NCBI GenBank assembly: GCA_943737045.1
Contig: CALSFV010000226.1
Location: forward strand, 124,001 to 188,000
DNA length: 64,000 nucleotides
Direction: 5' to 3'
Source: Parapristionchus giblindavisi
Lineage: Eukaryota; Nematoda; Chromadorea; Rhabditida; Diplogasteridae
Made by a program: the position numbers and the translations under genes. The notes under the pieces are model-generated. The model did no database searches. It was not told the DNA's origin and saw nothing but the letters and a program-made list of their open reading frames with translations. Below, piece after piece: positions 47,501 to 59,969 of the stretch (positions within the stretch are counted from its first letter, which is position 1; each line of letters opens with the position of its first letter).

Positions 47501-50500
47501 TCAAGAACAGCGGTAAAATATGTTTAAAACTACCAGAGTTCTAAATTGATCGATTCGGGATACTGTAGGCGCCACACCATAATTCACGACTTCATTATAA
47601 AAATGATTTTTTCGTCGTAACCCTATTTTTTTTTAAATTATGATTTTTAAACTGAAGCTGTGTTATGATATTTAGAAGCGATTAAGCAAATAAAAAAACG
47701 TAGGGTTGTTGAAGCAAAATAGTGAAAATTAATTAAATGTGAAATTTTTTCCGAAAATTCAAAATTCCAGCCTTCGTTGACCGTTGATCAAAAAACTCTC
47801 CTCGACAATAGTTTCTTAGAATTAGCCAAGGAGTCGATTGCGCCCACTCCCGAATCGATTGGACTCGAAATAAACCTTTTAGGAAAAGGCGCCAAGTCGT
47901 TGTGTGGTCACCCCCTGAAGCGAATTTTCAATTGGAAGGAATTTCCAAGTACCAGTGATCTTCACTCAATGAGCCTGTAATTATCATACATAAAACAGAA
48001 AAATCTATTTTTCATCGATACCAAAAAATATCCGAGTTGTTGAATTCTCTCAGATAGTGTTTTGTATAATACAATTGCTGATGAAGTGAGATATTGCAAC
48101 CAGAGCGTTAAACGAACACCCCATGCTAAGCAAAGCACGGCGTGCTTTTTTCTCAGCTCTGACAACGACCTTTCATAAAAATAAAGCGGGAGATCATTGT
48201 CAGCAAATTTAAAAATAGCCTTTAAAGGCACACTCCAAGCTAATTTTACTCTCCGCATTGGTAATACTCTCTCGTAAACAAAGAGTGAGTGTGGCCAGAG
48301 CGGAGAATTTCAAATTGGGAGGGGTGATTGGGAGAGAAATTTCAATTTGATTGTTTAGGTCACCAGCAGACTTGATCTCCACTGGTTATGTGTGTCTGTT
48401 GCGGAGAATTCTGATTACCACTTCTTTGTATGGTATCTTTAAAGTTTCCTTGATCGATAAATGTCACTCGGATAAGAACCGTGGAATAGGCAAATACTAG
48501 ATTAGAACTAATTGCATATGAGGGACAAGCGCTAATGAATAGACAGAGTATTCGAATAGTTCTCATCCAGTCGGTTCTTATTCCACGGTTCTCATCCGAT
48601 CTAGTGCTCGATGAACAGATTATGTTTATTCAGAAATTGTTGATTGTGAAGACTAAATTCGAGATTTAGAAAAAAAAACTTAGATATTAAAGGTACCGTG
48701 AGTACTTTGTTCGTGATAGTAATCGAAAGGAGATATGCGTCCCATCACTTTCGATGGTACGAACAAACTGGAAAAAGACTGGGATATCTTCTCACCGGAG
48801 TTAATGTATGAACTTACTTCTATAAAGATTCGTAAACGCGTTAATATGATTTTTATATCCCATTTCTTACACAAGAATATCATCGCTATAAATCACACTA
48901 TCTGAGAAAATTCAACAACTGAATTTTTTTTGGTATCGACGAAAAATGGATTTTTCTGTTTTATGTACGATAATTACAGGCACCATGAGTGTAGTTCACT
49001 GGTACTTGGAAATTCCTTCCAATTGAAAATTCGCTTCAGGAGGTGACCACACAACGATTTGGCGCCTTTTCCTAAAAAGTTTATTTCGAATCCAATCGAT
49101 TCGGGAGTGGGTGCAATGGACTCCTTAGCTAATTCTGAGAAACTATTGTCAAGGAGATTTTTTTTATCAAAGGTCAACGAAGGCTGGAAATTAGGAATTT
49201 TCGAAAAAAATTTTACATTTTATTAATTCTCACTATTTTCCCATAGCCCAGGTAAATTTTTTATTTGCTCAATGTCTTCTACATATTATATAACACCTGC
49301 ATTTTAAAATTGATAATTTTTAAATCAAGGTAAGTTTGTTAACGAATCAATTTGTTTGCTGTATTCTATTGTGGTGAGGATTGGCGACGTTCCCTAAAAA
49401 GTTTATTTCTAATCCAATCGATTCAGGACTAGGCGCATTCGAATCCTTGTCTAATTCTAAGAAACTATTACTTAGGAGAGTTTTTCGATCAACGGTCAAC
49501 GAACGCTGGAATTGGGCATTTTCGAAAAAAATGTTTACATAAATTAATTCTCACTATTTTCCATAGCGAATGTAAACTTTTTATTTGCTCAATCGCTTCT
49601 ACATAGTGAGAATTATGGAAAATAGTGAGAATTAATTTAATGTAAACATTTTTTTCGAAAATGCCCAATTCTAGCGTTCGTTGACCGTTGATCGAAAAAC
49701 TCTCCTAAGTAATAGTTTCTTAGAATTAGACAAGGATTCGAATGCGCCTAGTCGCGAATCGATTGGATTAGAAATAAACTTTTTAGGGAACGTCGCCAAT
49801 CCTCACCACAATAGAATACAGCAAACAAAATTGATTCGTTAACAAACTTACCTTGATTTAAAAATTATCAATTTTAAAATGCAGGTGTTATAGAATATGT
49901 AGAAGACATTGAGCAAATAAAAAATTTACCTGGGCTATGGGAAAATAGTGAGAATTTATTAAATGTAAAATTTTTTTCGAAAATTCCTAATTTCCAGCCT
50001 TCGTTGACCTTTGATCAAAAAAATCTCCTTGACAATAGTTTCTTAGAATTAACCAAGGAGTCCATTGCACCCACTCCCGAATCGATTGGATTCGAAATAA
50101 ACTTTTTAGGAAAAGGCGCCAAATCGTTGTGTGGTCACCTCCTGAAGCGAATTTTCAATTGGAAGGAATTTCCAAGTACCAGTGAACTACACTCATGGTG
50201 CCTGTAATTATCATACATAAAACAGAAAAATCCATTTTTCGTCGATACCACACATATGTCGACTTTCTCAGATAGCGTGTTATAACTTCTTTGATATGAG
50301 ACTGTTGGACATAGTTCAACAGCATCATATCAAAGAAGTTATAGCGGTTCTGGAGAGTTCCTCAGTTCTGAAGAGTCGGATCACATAGTTAAACTAGTTG
50401 CGCTATTCTCTTAATAACTATGGCATAACTAATACTAACATTATAGTTCGTTAAAAATGTACAAAAACGTATAAAATGTGTATATAAGAGGCCGTTTGTG

Positions 50501-53092
50501 TAAGAGTCGAACAAGGGTTGGCACAGGCCAAAAATTTTGATACCCTTAAAACTTGTGTATAGGGGTTATCGACCATGCTGATGAACATAGGCATAGTCAT
50601 TTTGGCTCCAGTGGTCCCGCAACGCCTGGACGGGATTACGGTAAGATCACGTTTTCAGGCCATTCTCGGTCCATAGTAGAGCTAGAGGTATGAAAATTGA
50701 GCTCCTAGGACAGAATTCGATGGCGATGATGGCTGTCTACATCATTAGTGTTGAAAATGTTTCAAAAGTCGATTATTGGAAATTTTGATGGAGACGTTTG
50801 CGCCCCCAGACGAGTATGACAGTTCGAACCGGCGTGACGAGAGGATCACAACGATGTATTATGAGATATTATTTCCGTCGGGAAAGATTTCATTGTCTCG
50901 ATATAGTGATGCGCGCCTTGCAAGAGGACTCTCTCAATTCCGCACGCTATCTCGCACTCACTAGAGTGGCGAGAGAGCGTGCGGAAATGAGAGAGTGGAG
51001 AGGGAGCGCGCGGCATTGAGACCTAAACAACTCCTGATGCTGACGCAGATCACTATAAAGAGACAATGAAAGCTTTCCCGACGGAGATAATGGCTCATAA
51101 TACATCGTTGTGATCCTCTCGTCAAGCCGGTTCGAACTGTCATACTCGTCTGGGGCGCAAACGTCTCCATCAAAATTTCCAATAATCGACCTTTTGAAAA
51201 ATTTTCAAAACTAATGATGTAGACAGCCATCATCGCCATCGAATTCTGTCCTAGGAGCCCAATTTACATACCTCTAGCTCGACTAAGGACCGAGAATGGC
51301 CTGAAAAAATGATCATACCGTAATCCCGCCCAGGCGTTGCGGGACCACTGGAGCCAAATGACTATGCCTATGTTCATCAGCATGGTCGATAACCCCTATA
51401 CACAAGTTTTGAGGGTATAAAAATTTTTGGCCTGTGCCAACCCTCTCCCAGATTTGCCCGACTCTTACACAAACGGCCTCATAAAGGCCACTGATTATGC
51501 CCTTTTCATTTTTGCTTGATAGATTAGTGAACATCGAGACAAGAGTGTCTTATTTTCAGTTGATCATTGTATTATTGTTATCCACTGGAGCCGCAGTGAT
51601 GTACGACTATCAATTAACCTTTGCTTACTGCTCCAATATCACTGAGAGTAGTAAACACTTTCATCAAGCAGTTGCGGTTGTTTTTATTTTTTATTTCGAA
51701 ATGAAGATGATATTTTTTCTTCAAGACTGTTCTAACTCTATCAGAAATTTGGTCCATCGCAATGTTCTCCACGCAGTTGAGAACAAACCAAAAACGACTC
51801 AAAACGTCGACAGAATTCTCTCTTACGGAAAGGTATGCATTAGGGTTACCAAAATTTGTTTAAAACGGCCGATCAAAAATTAACTGATCAATACAGCGAG
51901 AAAAAGAACCGTTACAAACCGAGATCGCCTGGTTAATTTCGATGTGAGAAAGAGTTAACCATTCAAGAAGACTATCATTTATTTAATCATAAAATAGTTT
52001 ATGTGGCATTTCTTGTTTTTCTCATGTTGACTACCTCAAATATTATTTTTTTCAGATACCAAATCACCGAGAACGTTCGAACGCTGAAGCTCATGCTGCC
52101 TGTAGTATGGTCAATTTTACAATCAAAATTCACTTGAATAAGTTTATTCATATAGGTGTATATTATGCTAGATTGGAAAAAAAGGGATTCTTTAAAAGCA
52201 CACCAAGAGCAAATTTTACTCTCCGCTCTGGCAACGATCTCTCTTAGACAAAGAAAGCGAGTTAGTGTGGCCAGAGCGGGGTTCTCAATGCCTTTAAATA
52301 ATACCAATTATTCGGCAGGAGTCATATAATTCTATCGATAATCGGCATGATGGCTTTCTTCACGTATTCCATATTCGAACTGGAACTTGACGAAGGATCA
52401 TTTGCAATTTTCGAGGTTAGCTGAAATTATTATTACATCACAAGATACGTTGAAAAAATGGAAGCTAGACTTCTGAAATAGATTTTTCGATAGATATATT
52501 TGAAGCGTAGGATCCAGAAACTTGTTGCCAGTGATTTTTTTTCAAGATTTTTGTCAGATATTGTCAGATATTTTGGCACACTTCACTATCTATATCCACA
52601 TTCTCTCAGCCAAAATATTTGTAATATAAGCAATTGTGTTTCCAAATTTATAAATTTCATATTACGAGAAATATGAAATTTGTTTTAATACATCACTCGC
52701 AATAACATTATCTTAAAAACATAGATTCGTGTTCGATTACGGATTAGTTAGTTGATAAGGCCGCGAGATAACATTATCTCTACAAACTCTGCAATAAATT
52801 GGAATGTTCGATCTGTTGCCATTCCAGGAAACGATTAACATTACATATCTCCACTCTCTCGTCGTGCCGATAATCTTCTTTATACGATTAAAGTATGACT
52901 ACAAAGATATATTTAGAATCACTCCAGAAATATTTCTTTTGGATTTTTTTTAGATATTTCTACATTTTTTTAAAAAAATTTCAGTTTTTTAGATTCGAGC
53001 GGAAGCGAGAAAATCGATTGATCGTTGCGAACACAGCAAGTGGAAATGTCATGACTGATCAATACTTTGATTTGTATCAGAGAAATTGGTAG
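44561..53092 (+). CDS. Srab-like seven-transmembrane chemoreceptor F, palindromes in two introns
   Basis: Eleven exons: 44561-44638, 45314-45384, 45671-45793, 48359-48432, 48693-48805, 51560-51676, 51726-51832, 52056-52109, 52319-52415, 52828-52892, 52993-53092. They total 999 bases, 332 residues, with no stop or frame break. Exons 2-11 have exactly the lengths of receptor E (71, 123, 74, 113, 117, 107, 54, 97, 65, 100). Landmarks: AHNSFMKG, TM1 LATASLGCLGLLLLWY, TM2 HFVWSLIGSITIIVD, GYVCLLRRI, FVIVIERRYAS, YCSNITESSKHFH, SLTERYQITENVRTL, and TDQYFDLYQRNW at the end. Predicted sensory GPCR like E. The gene spans 8.5 kb because intron 3 (45794-48358) and intron 5 (48806-51559) hold large palindromes; coding sequence is preserved despite them. 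Confidence 0.88.
45843..48068. mobile_element. Palindromic element A, receptor F intron 3
   Basis: Arms starting near TGGTATCGACGAAAAATAGA at the left and mirrored near 48000-48025 at the right enclose a 67-residue open frame in each arm (45920-46123 minus, 47777-47980 plus). The left outer end reads TATAACACGCTATC, the right outer end is different (CACTATCTGAGAGAATTCAA on the minus strand). The left arm has an internal tandem repeat. Confidence 0.88.
46282..47215. repeat. Exact 400-bp tandem repeat inside palindrome A
   Basis: The block starting CGAAAAAATCATTTTTATAA recurs at 46285, 46685 and 47085, that is at exactly 400-base steps, with almost no differences. A single inverted copy follows at 47216-47625. 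Frames such as 46547-46753 and 46947-47153 are the same sequence seen twice. Confidence 0.9.
48109..48225. mobile_element. MITE N1 copy, diverged
   Basis: GAACACCCCATGCTAAGCAA to AATTTAAAAATAGCCTTTAA; shares its last bases with the next copy. Confidence 0.6.
48222..48327. mobile_element. MITE N1 copy
   Basis: TTAAAGGCACACTCCAAGCT to TTCAAATTGGGAGGGGTGAT, about 30 bases before the acceptor of receptor F exon 4. Confidence 0.75.
48884..50287. mobile_element. Palindromic element B, receptor F intron 5
   Basis: Same family as element A but mirror-oriented: its left end (CACTATCTGAGAAAATTCAA) matches the right end of A, and its right end (GATAGCGTGTTATAAC) matches the left end of A. Each arm has the 67-residue frame (48974-49177 minus, 50004-50207 plus) plus a second diverged copy of the same sequence further in (49385-49515 and 49675-49805), so the palindrome is doubly nested. 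Confidence 0.88.
50282..50343. repeat. Small hairpin at the right end of palindrome B
   Basis: ATAACTTCTTTGATATGA and its complement face each other across about 25 bases. It may belong to the terminus of the element or be a separate insertion. Confidence 0.65.
50482..51486. mobile_element. Palindromic element of 1.0 kb, receptor F intron 5
   Basis: GAGGCCGTTTGTGTAAGAGT at the left is mirrored by ACTCTTACACAAACGGCCTC at the right; arms of about 460 bases are near mirror images with CCAGTGGTCCCGCAACGCCT in the middle of each. A third inverted motif rich in GAGAGCGTGCGG lies at the centre. No target duplication is obvious. Confidence 0.85.
52190..52298. mobile_element. MITE N1 copy, receptor F intron 8
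   Basis: AAAAGCACACCAAGAGCAAA to CGGGGTTCTCAATGCCTTTA; ends about 20 bases before the acceptor of exon 9. Confidence 0.75.
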
Positions 53093-53710
53093 CCATGCAG
53101 ATGATTTCACAATCAGAGACATATAAACCGAATAAACAATTTATCTTTCCCGAAATTTATTTGTATGCTAATGATGCAGAGGAAAATGAAATAAATTAAC
53201 AAACTTGACTCTAGTGAACTCTTCTAGTTATTTTAATTTCTCATGCAATTTGTTAGTGCTTTTCTTCAATTTTCCTTGATAGATTGCACACATGATCTAA
53301 CATTCATACATTACAAGCGAACCAGCCGATTAGGGAGTCAGATGGGTACCAATATCAGCCATCCATCTAACAATAAGAGTTTATAATATATTATATTAGT
53401 TCAGTGATCAAGCTATAACTCCTAACTCTGAATCAGCCATTCTTCCATTATTTTTAACGATCGTAAAGACAATTCTCTCGTTATATTTTCACTCTCTGGG
53501 TTCCTCTATTTCCGCATACTCTAAACATTTTCCAGCTTGATTGTCACATTTCACTGTTATTATTCCACACTTCTGTTTCTGTTAGCTATAATTCCGAGAA
53601 TGTCTCTTGATTGAAATTCTTATATAAATATTTAATCATTATTGAATGGCCCTTCGCGCATGATTATTTGATATGCTCATATCCTCGCCTAAATGTCACT
53701 TTTATAAGTA
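53093..53710. other. Spacer between receptor F and gene H
   Basis: AT-rich sequence with no recognisable gene. Confidence 0.45.
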
Positions 53711-56508
53711 ATGAACGGCAACAAGGATCCGTGGTTGTTTGATCACAGAGGTTGGTGAGACTGAGTCATTCAGAGTTTAGTAGAGACTATCCACTATTCT
53801 AAATATAATGACGACTCAACGATTGTAAACAAGTTTATGATTCACATATTCATATTTATTATAGTAAAGTTGAATAGACAAAGTCACAATCGTGTTAAAA
53901 GTATTTGAAATCATACTTCACAGGATTATTTCTGTGGTTTGTATTTCACATTGAGCATAATTTACATATTTTCAGCAGAACCAGAACAGGAGTTTGGCTA
54001 CGAATACTATAGAAATGCCTTCGTTCGCGAGGACAGTCAATTTGAAGTTCTTCAATTACAGGTATTTTACGTTCATTGAATCGCTCGTTTTCCATTAAAA
54101 TGTCTGCCTTTAACGATATTTTCTCACTTTTGTCCTTCACAATTCAGTATTTTAGCTGATTATTTTGTTTCATAGTCAGTAGATAAAGGTAGTTATACCA
54201 TAGAGGGTATATTCCTGGCAGTGCCTACACTTCAAAACATATTTTAGTTTAGAAATATAATTTTGACTTCAAGTGAATTTCAATGGATCAATCGATAATT
54301 CTTTCCTAATCTATGATAAACAACAATTAGTCCCTCTTATTCATTCCTTCCTTCTTCATTCATCTTCATCCTTTCTCCTCATAAATACTCCCTCGCAGTC
54401 TCTACTCTCTAAATCTAACGCTCTCTCGCATTCCTCTTTTATGTCCCGCTCTATCGTTCATTGCAACTGAATCAGCCAATGAATCATCGACGTTCCCACT
54501 CAGAGACTCTGCCATTTAGCTGCTATAGCTCCATTCTTGGTTTTTTTCAACATCAACTATTGCCCTCTTACGTCTAAAAGTGATACCCCTGTTGATTTAT
54601 GCATCGTTACATTTGCATTACATGCCTACGCCGTAACCTCCGACGTAAAGACGCCGACGCGGCCGAGGAGGTTACGGCGTAGGCACGTAAGGCAAATGTA
54701 ACAATGCATTACAATACACTAATTTTGAACATTTTGTATTCAAACATGATATTTGATCTCCATTCTTAATTTTCAAATCTGGCATTGAACTTTGATCTTT
54801 ATGCATCGCGATTCCATTCTGATTTTTAATATTTCATCTTTCCAGAGTTTTATGGTTCGAACCAAATGCTTGCATCCACGTAGGATATTCTTTGACCCTA
54901 TCGTTCAGGCTGCGCAATCAACCATTCATACACGTGATCAAACATCTTCGATACTTGACTCATGTGAGATCAATCATACCACCCAAGTTCACTCTATGCG
55001 AACTACTGTGATCGGACAAGTTAATAAGAACTATACCTTATCTAAGAATGGTACCGTAGTACATATTCCACTGGAGCATACGGTACCCACTTCAGTATCA
55101 CCAGAAGCACCCGTTGCTACATCGCTCACACTTCCTGATGAATGTACAGTATCTACGTCAGTACCAGAACTGAGTCCACTTCCCATAGAACGGAGATCGG
55201 CAGATGACATGATCGCACCCTGTAAACCAGAACGGAAATTAGGATCGGAACCAGTACTGGAAATCAGTATTCAATCTACCGAAAACTCTAAACCGGAGTC
55301 TCCACCCATACTCACGGTCCTCTTAACCACGACTGAGAGCGCCAAGGAAACTCTGAGCAGGAGTTGTTCATTAGAAGAATTATCAAATGCTTTATCTGAC
55401 ACTTCAACTTTGCCCATGTATGACGTACAGGATATGTTCATAGATATAGCTGAACCATCGGGAGCTGAGTTTTCTGAGAAATCATCTGTACCAGAAGAAG
55501 AACTTGTGGTTTCGTCGTTGACGATGAAGGATTCTGTTGACGTCATCGAGAGCGATAATTGTCGACCGTCCAGGAAGGCAGCCAAGAGACAGATTGACTA
55601 TAAAGAGGACTATGATTTGGACAAGAAACGGAAAGATGAGGATGACGATTGGATTGAAATCGAACGAGAGATGAGAAGGAAGGAGAAGGAGAAGATGGAG
55701 AGAAAGGAGAGGAAGAGGATAAGAAGTCGAGCTAACCAGTGAGTGCATATTTATTGGACATATTTTGAAACTTTATAAAAAAAATCGGTATTAAAAATCA
55801 ATATTATTGATTTTCGATATCAATTTCAGTTGCATCTTTAATTCTGATACATCGAAGAACTTCAAGAACAGATTGAACATTGCCTCTTGTCGTGGAAAAG
55901 AGATCAACGAACCTAAGAAGTTAGAATTCGCACCTTATAGTTTAATTTTTAATGATTTAATTCGTTTCATTTATACCAGTAAAACGCATGCTTATATTTG
56001 ATTCTCTTCAGGATAAATGACGCGTCAGAAAATGATGCTATAGAGGATGGACAGCTTTGTACGTATTCGGAGGAAGCAAAGAGGTGCGTCGATTTATGAT
56101 TGACTGTTGCTCTCAAAATTATATTATTAAAATATTGGTTTAGTATTAGTATTTCTAGGTACTGGAGAGGGACGGATATAGCCGAATATAGGCGAAAAGT
56201 GGAATCAACCCCGATTAAGGTACATACATTTATGTATATATTATTATTAGTATGTTTATTATATTTCATATTATAAAATAGATATAATATATTGGTTGTA
56301 TAAACCCGGAAATTTTCTGAATTTGTATAAATATAATACGTAACCACTAAAATGCAAACAATTATTATATAACTGGTGCAGTTTTGGCAGAAAAAAATAC
56401 ATCTTTCAGGATTCAGAAGACTTCATGAAAAATTGGACGTCTGGCTTGCAACTGCAAAGAATTGATAGAATTGGACTCGAAATTCTATTTGACTTTTTTG
56501 AATATTAA
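53711..56508 (+). CDS. Charged, probably nuclear protein of unknown family
   Basis: Seven exons join in phase: 53711-53750, 53976-54061, 54846-55738, 55830-55919, 56012-56083, 56159-56219 and 56410-56508, giving 446 residues. The start MNGNKDPWLFDHR is chosen because it is the nearest ATG with a phase-1 donor fitting the next exon. After VREDSQFEVLQLQ comes a Ser/Thr/Pro-rich, low-complexity stretch, then a basic patch (PSRKAAKRQ) and DLDKKRKDEDDDWIEIE, continuing into the highly charged, probably helical REMRRKEKEKMERKERKR. The C terminus is RRKVESTPIK and then DFFEY. No signal peptide or membrane span. The clustered Lys/Arg looks like a nuclear localisation signal. I do not recognise the family; function unknown. 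Confidence 0.65.
54600..54708. repeat. Palindrome with TACGCCGTAACCTCC arms
   Basis: GCATCGTTACATTTGCATTA, CATGCCTACGCCGTAACCTC and the mirrored GAGGTTACGGCGTAGGCACG, AAATGTAACAATGC. It lies in the large intron of gene H. A half copy is at 26457-26515. Confidence 0.8.
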
Positions 56509-58437
56509 TTAAATATGTCACCCATTTTTTCTTAACTTGCACGCCATGCACTCTAACTTTTATGTATAGTATGATCTATGTATACAAGTACGATGTCTCG
56601 TTTAATATTTCCGCCTTTTAGATACATATTAATCATGTGTATAGTTTGTCGTATGTTTCTTCCAATTCGAATATAGTACAATTGCTTGTAATTAGTCCAT
56701 ATTGTACGATTTTTTTCCTTTTTTCCATAATATTGTAATTTAATTGTTTACGTAACGCAACTGAGTCTGTTAATGATTCCTTTCAGAATTTATGTTACGC
56801 ATTTTTTCCGTTGTGAAATATACAAGATCCGCATCACATCCAATACAATCATTAATCATCTAACATCGGTCTATACATCGGTCTGTAGTTAATACTCAAC
56901 TGTGGCTAATTGGCAAATACCTAGACTTGCAACATTGCAGTGAATAAAACAGCTCCAATGAGGAGAACCTTGAATTCGTTCTTCAATTGAATTAAAGTTT
57001 CCTTTAACGAGTAGACAAAAATTTACTCAAAGTTTCAGTTACCTTTCGTTATACTTTTAATTTTCTAATACAAAATTATATGAATACATTGTTATATCTT
57101 TCATGATCTATTTCAATTTTCATTTGTCCTAACTCGATATTCACAAGTCGAGATAAATAGAATAAAACTTCTAGTTTCTAAATATTAGAATGGTTGATCT
57201 TTTATCTTTGATCCAGAAACCCTCTGAGCACCTTGCACGGATATCGCATTCGCAAAACACAAACCATTCCTCAATTTTGCATAAAATATCTGAAATAGCA
57301 TAGTTTTGCTTTTGAAAAAAGCAAAACTATGCTATTTTGCTATGGGCAAATCTTTATGCAAATTTCTCTAGTGACTTTAATCTCAGTGTGGGGTATTTCC
57401 TTAACTATAAGAGGTGTTGTCTAGAAGCCAATTCATCAAATTATTGTTATCTCAAGGTTTACTGTTGTCTTTACTGTTGTTCACGAAGCATAAATCACTA
57501 TGGTTCTGTCTAATATATAATTTGCATTTGGCAAAACAGTTTCCGTCTGACTTTAGAAATGAGCTTTTGAACTCGCGTAATTCCCTCGACAGTAACAACC
57601 CTCGAGCTATAAATGTCAGAATATATTAATAAATTACTCGCGTCTGCAGTTGAAATGAAATAATTGCTATCATACAGAAAAATAGTGATGAACGATCGCT
57701 TTCTAAATTTTGTCTGTTTCGCATTGAAATGTCATGTTATTGAATCTCGTGCTTTGTACGACCGTCTGCAAATATTGTATTCACAATTGAGCGTACAATT
57801 AGAGATATTGAACTGTTTTCACGCACGCCTACTTTACAATGAATGCTCAACTGTCGCTATTTTGATCATGTTTTGAGTTCACCACGCACCTATTATAATG
57901 TTAACTTACAGCATGCGTTAACTTACCAGGATTAAGGTTTTAAAATTATTCCCGCCTATATAAAGCGTTTATCTGGTTCGTGGAAAAGTTTTTCAACAAC
58001 ATGAGAAATAATAACCTCAAATCTGGTCAATCTTGATTTGGCTCAATTCGCTCTGACACAGGTCTTGAGACTCTTCTCGTATGCGACAGACAATTTCCGT
58101 GGACAGTTGTCATCGAGTTCGTCTCATGTGTTTTGAAAATCGCCTTGAGTGGGTATGGTGCTTGGTATGACATAACATGTTGGACAGTAAGACACATCAA
58201 ACGGGGTTACGCATATCGATTGAGTGCGAAACATTAAATCAGTTTAGGTAATTTGGCGCATCCTTTAATTATTACCACACACCCTACTGTAATGTATTAT
58301 ATCATAAGAGCATCCAAAATATCGTTCCATTTATACGTTTGTTTTGGGGTGAAAGGATGAAAAAAATCATTAATTTTATAATGACAAAGAATACATCCAT
58401 TTTATCTCATAAGCATCTACGTAGTTAAAAACACACG
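56509..58437. other. Intergenic, no gene recognised
   Basis: Frames 57414-57629 and 57664-57876 have no motifs. A perfect hairpin (AATAGCATAGTTTTGCTTTT and complement) lies at 57296-57342. A TATATAAAG motif near 57957 has no gene after it that I can identify. Confidence 0.45.
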
Positions 58438-58530
58438 GAGCTCTTATTTGAGGCGCTTTCTGGCTCGCGTTGTCTACGAGAGATCGTTGCCAGAGCGGAG
58501 AGCAAAATTAGCTTGGGGCGTGGCTTAAAT
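58438..58530. mobile_element. MITE N1 copy, left end lost
   Basis: TTTCTGGCTCGCGTTGTCTA to AAATTAGCTTGGGGCGTGGC. Confidence 0.7.
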
Positions 58531-59333
58531 AGCCAACTTCTAGTTCAAATACTACTATGACTCAAATATAGTTCCACGTGCTATGTCCTCATAATTTTAT
58601 CGTTTGAAAGGCGCTTAATTGACTAGCATCCATTCATACCTCGTGGTATGACCACTCCTTAAAGACCAGTGTTAAAAGATTCCTCACCAGTAAAAAATTT
58701 CTCATATGTAGAGTGTTAGAAGAATTGCAAATTATCTTTGGAAATTGTACAATACGAGGAAAGAATTCTATACCGTGTCTTCAATATGTGTAATTTGGAT
58801 ATTTAACGATGTTGACTGAATCCTTTACTTGCTCTTATCAATCTGTATCTAAAGTGGCATTCGTTCTGCTTAGCTCAAAAAATCATAGTATTATTGAAGA
58901 TCATTTGATCAAGTTTCGAAAGTTCGCACCATTTTTATGGAATGGCTAGTCATTCAAATTTTCTTTCTGGTCTTACCATCTCAATTCATTCAAAATGGAG
59001 AGAGTACCGAGAACGAAGAGTTTCAGATTAACTCAAGGGATTCCTCTTTCGTATGATGTTTTATCCTGTTATATGAGAGCGACCACAGATTATCCCACAC
59101 CCAATAACTGTTTACGCAGCTCCAATTCACACCCCTAGCTCATTTGCCTACATAGACAGTATCCTCGCACATTGCATCATTTCCCTTCGGGACCACAACT
59201 CATTATTGCATGACAACTTTTGTGTTTTTTGGTATCTTCGTCAACTTTTTTCAAGATCTCTGTTTTTTTTTTCATCATTTAAACTACACATTTCCATAAA
59301 ATGCAAAAATGATAAAAGTAATAAAACAGCTAT

Positions 59334-59537
59334 TCAGACTTTTCTAGTGACTTTTTCACTGAAATCAATTCTAATGTAGCGATTATAATCTTTGATGCCT
59401 TTGGACTCATCGTCATAAATTCCTTCCTGCATCTTTTCAATTCTCAAGTGGGAGATAATTAGCAGATCTCTGTGCAAGCTGTAAAATCCTTGATTAGCCA
59501 TATCGTCTTTATGCGGTTTTACCATTGTCTCTGCCAT
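59334..59537 (-). CDS. 67-aa open frame, possible single exon
   Basis: MAETMVKPHKDDMANQGFYS through SHLRIEKMQEGIYDDESKG to a stop. An acceptor-like ATACCAG lies just upstream of the ATG on the minus strand. Hydrophilic with no motif that I recognise and no neighbouring exon found. It could be chance. Confidence 0.2.
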   Translation of the reverse strand: MAETMVKPHKDDMANQGFYSLHRDLLIISHLRIEKMQEGIYDDESKGIKDYNRYIRIDFSEKVTRKV

Positions 59538-59969
59538 AGTATTCTGGTATATGCCAGTTTTCTTTGAGAGCCTTGTAGCTCACAATCAGTGACCGATAAC
59601 TCTGTGATACAACCGACAGAGCTTTTGAGAGTGTTTCTCGATACGGTGAGCGGTGAATTCGGCTTTCAAAATGAAGAGAAGAAGGTTACGTGCCTTTTAA
59701 AATGACCTCAAGACATGTTTCCTACTTTTATTTTCCTTGACTCTTCTACAGCACATTACCAAACCCCCAATCTTGTTTTACATATACATAATACATTTGT
59801 TGTATATGGATTACAAGAATACAATTGCATCAGCACATCCTTGTTTTCTTCGTTTCATTATTAGAGATTTTCGAATCCAACCGCTCATTCGTTAAATTGG
59901 ATTAAATTAGAGTTTTCGTTAACTCTAAAAAGGGTTTTTTTCAAAAATTTTAAATAAAATTAATTTTAG

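Noticed and set aside
54792..54845. ATG at 54792 as the start of gene H
   Set aside because: A TTCCAG acceptor at 54845 and in-phase upstream exons from 53711 give a better model.
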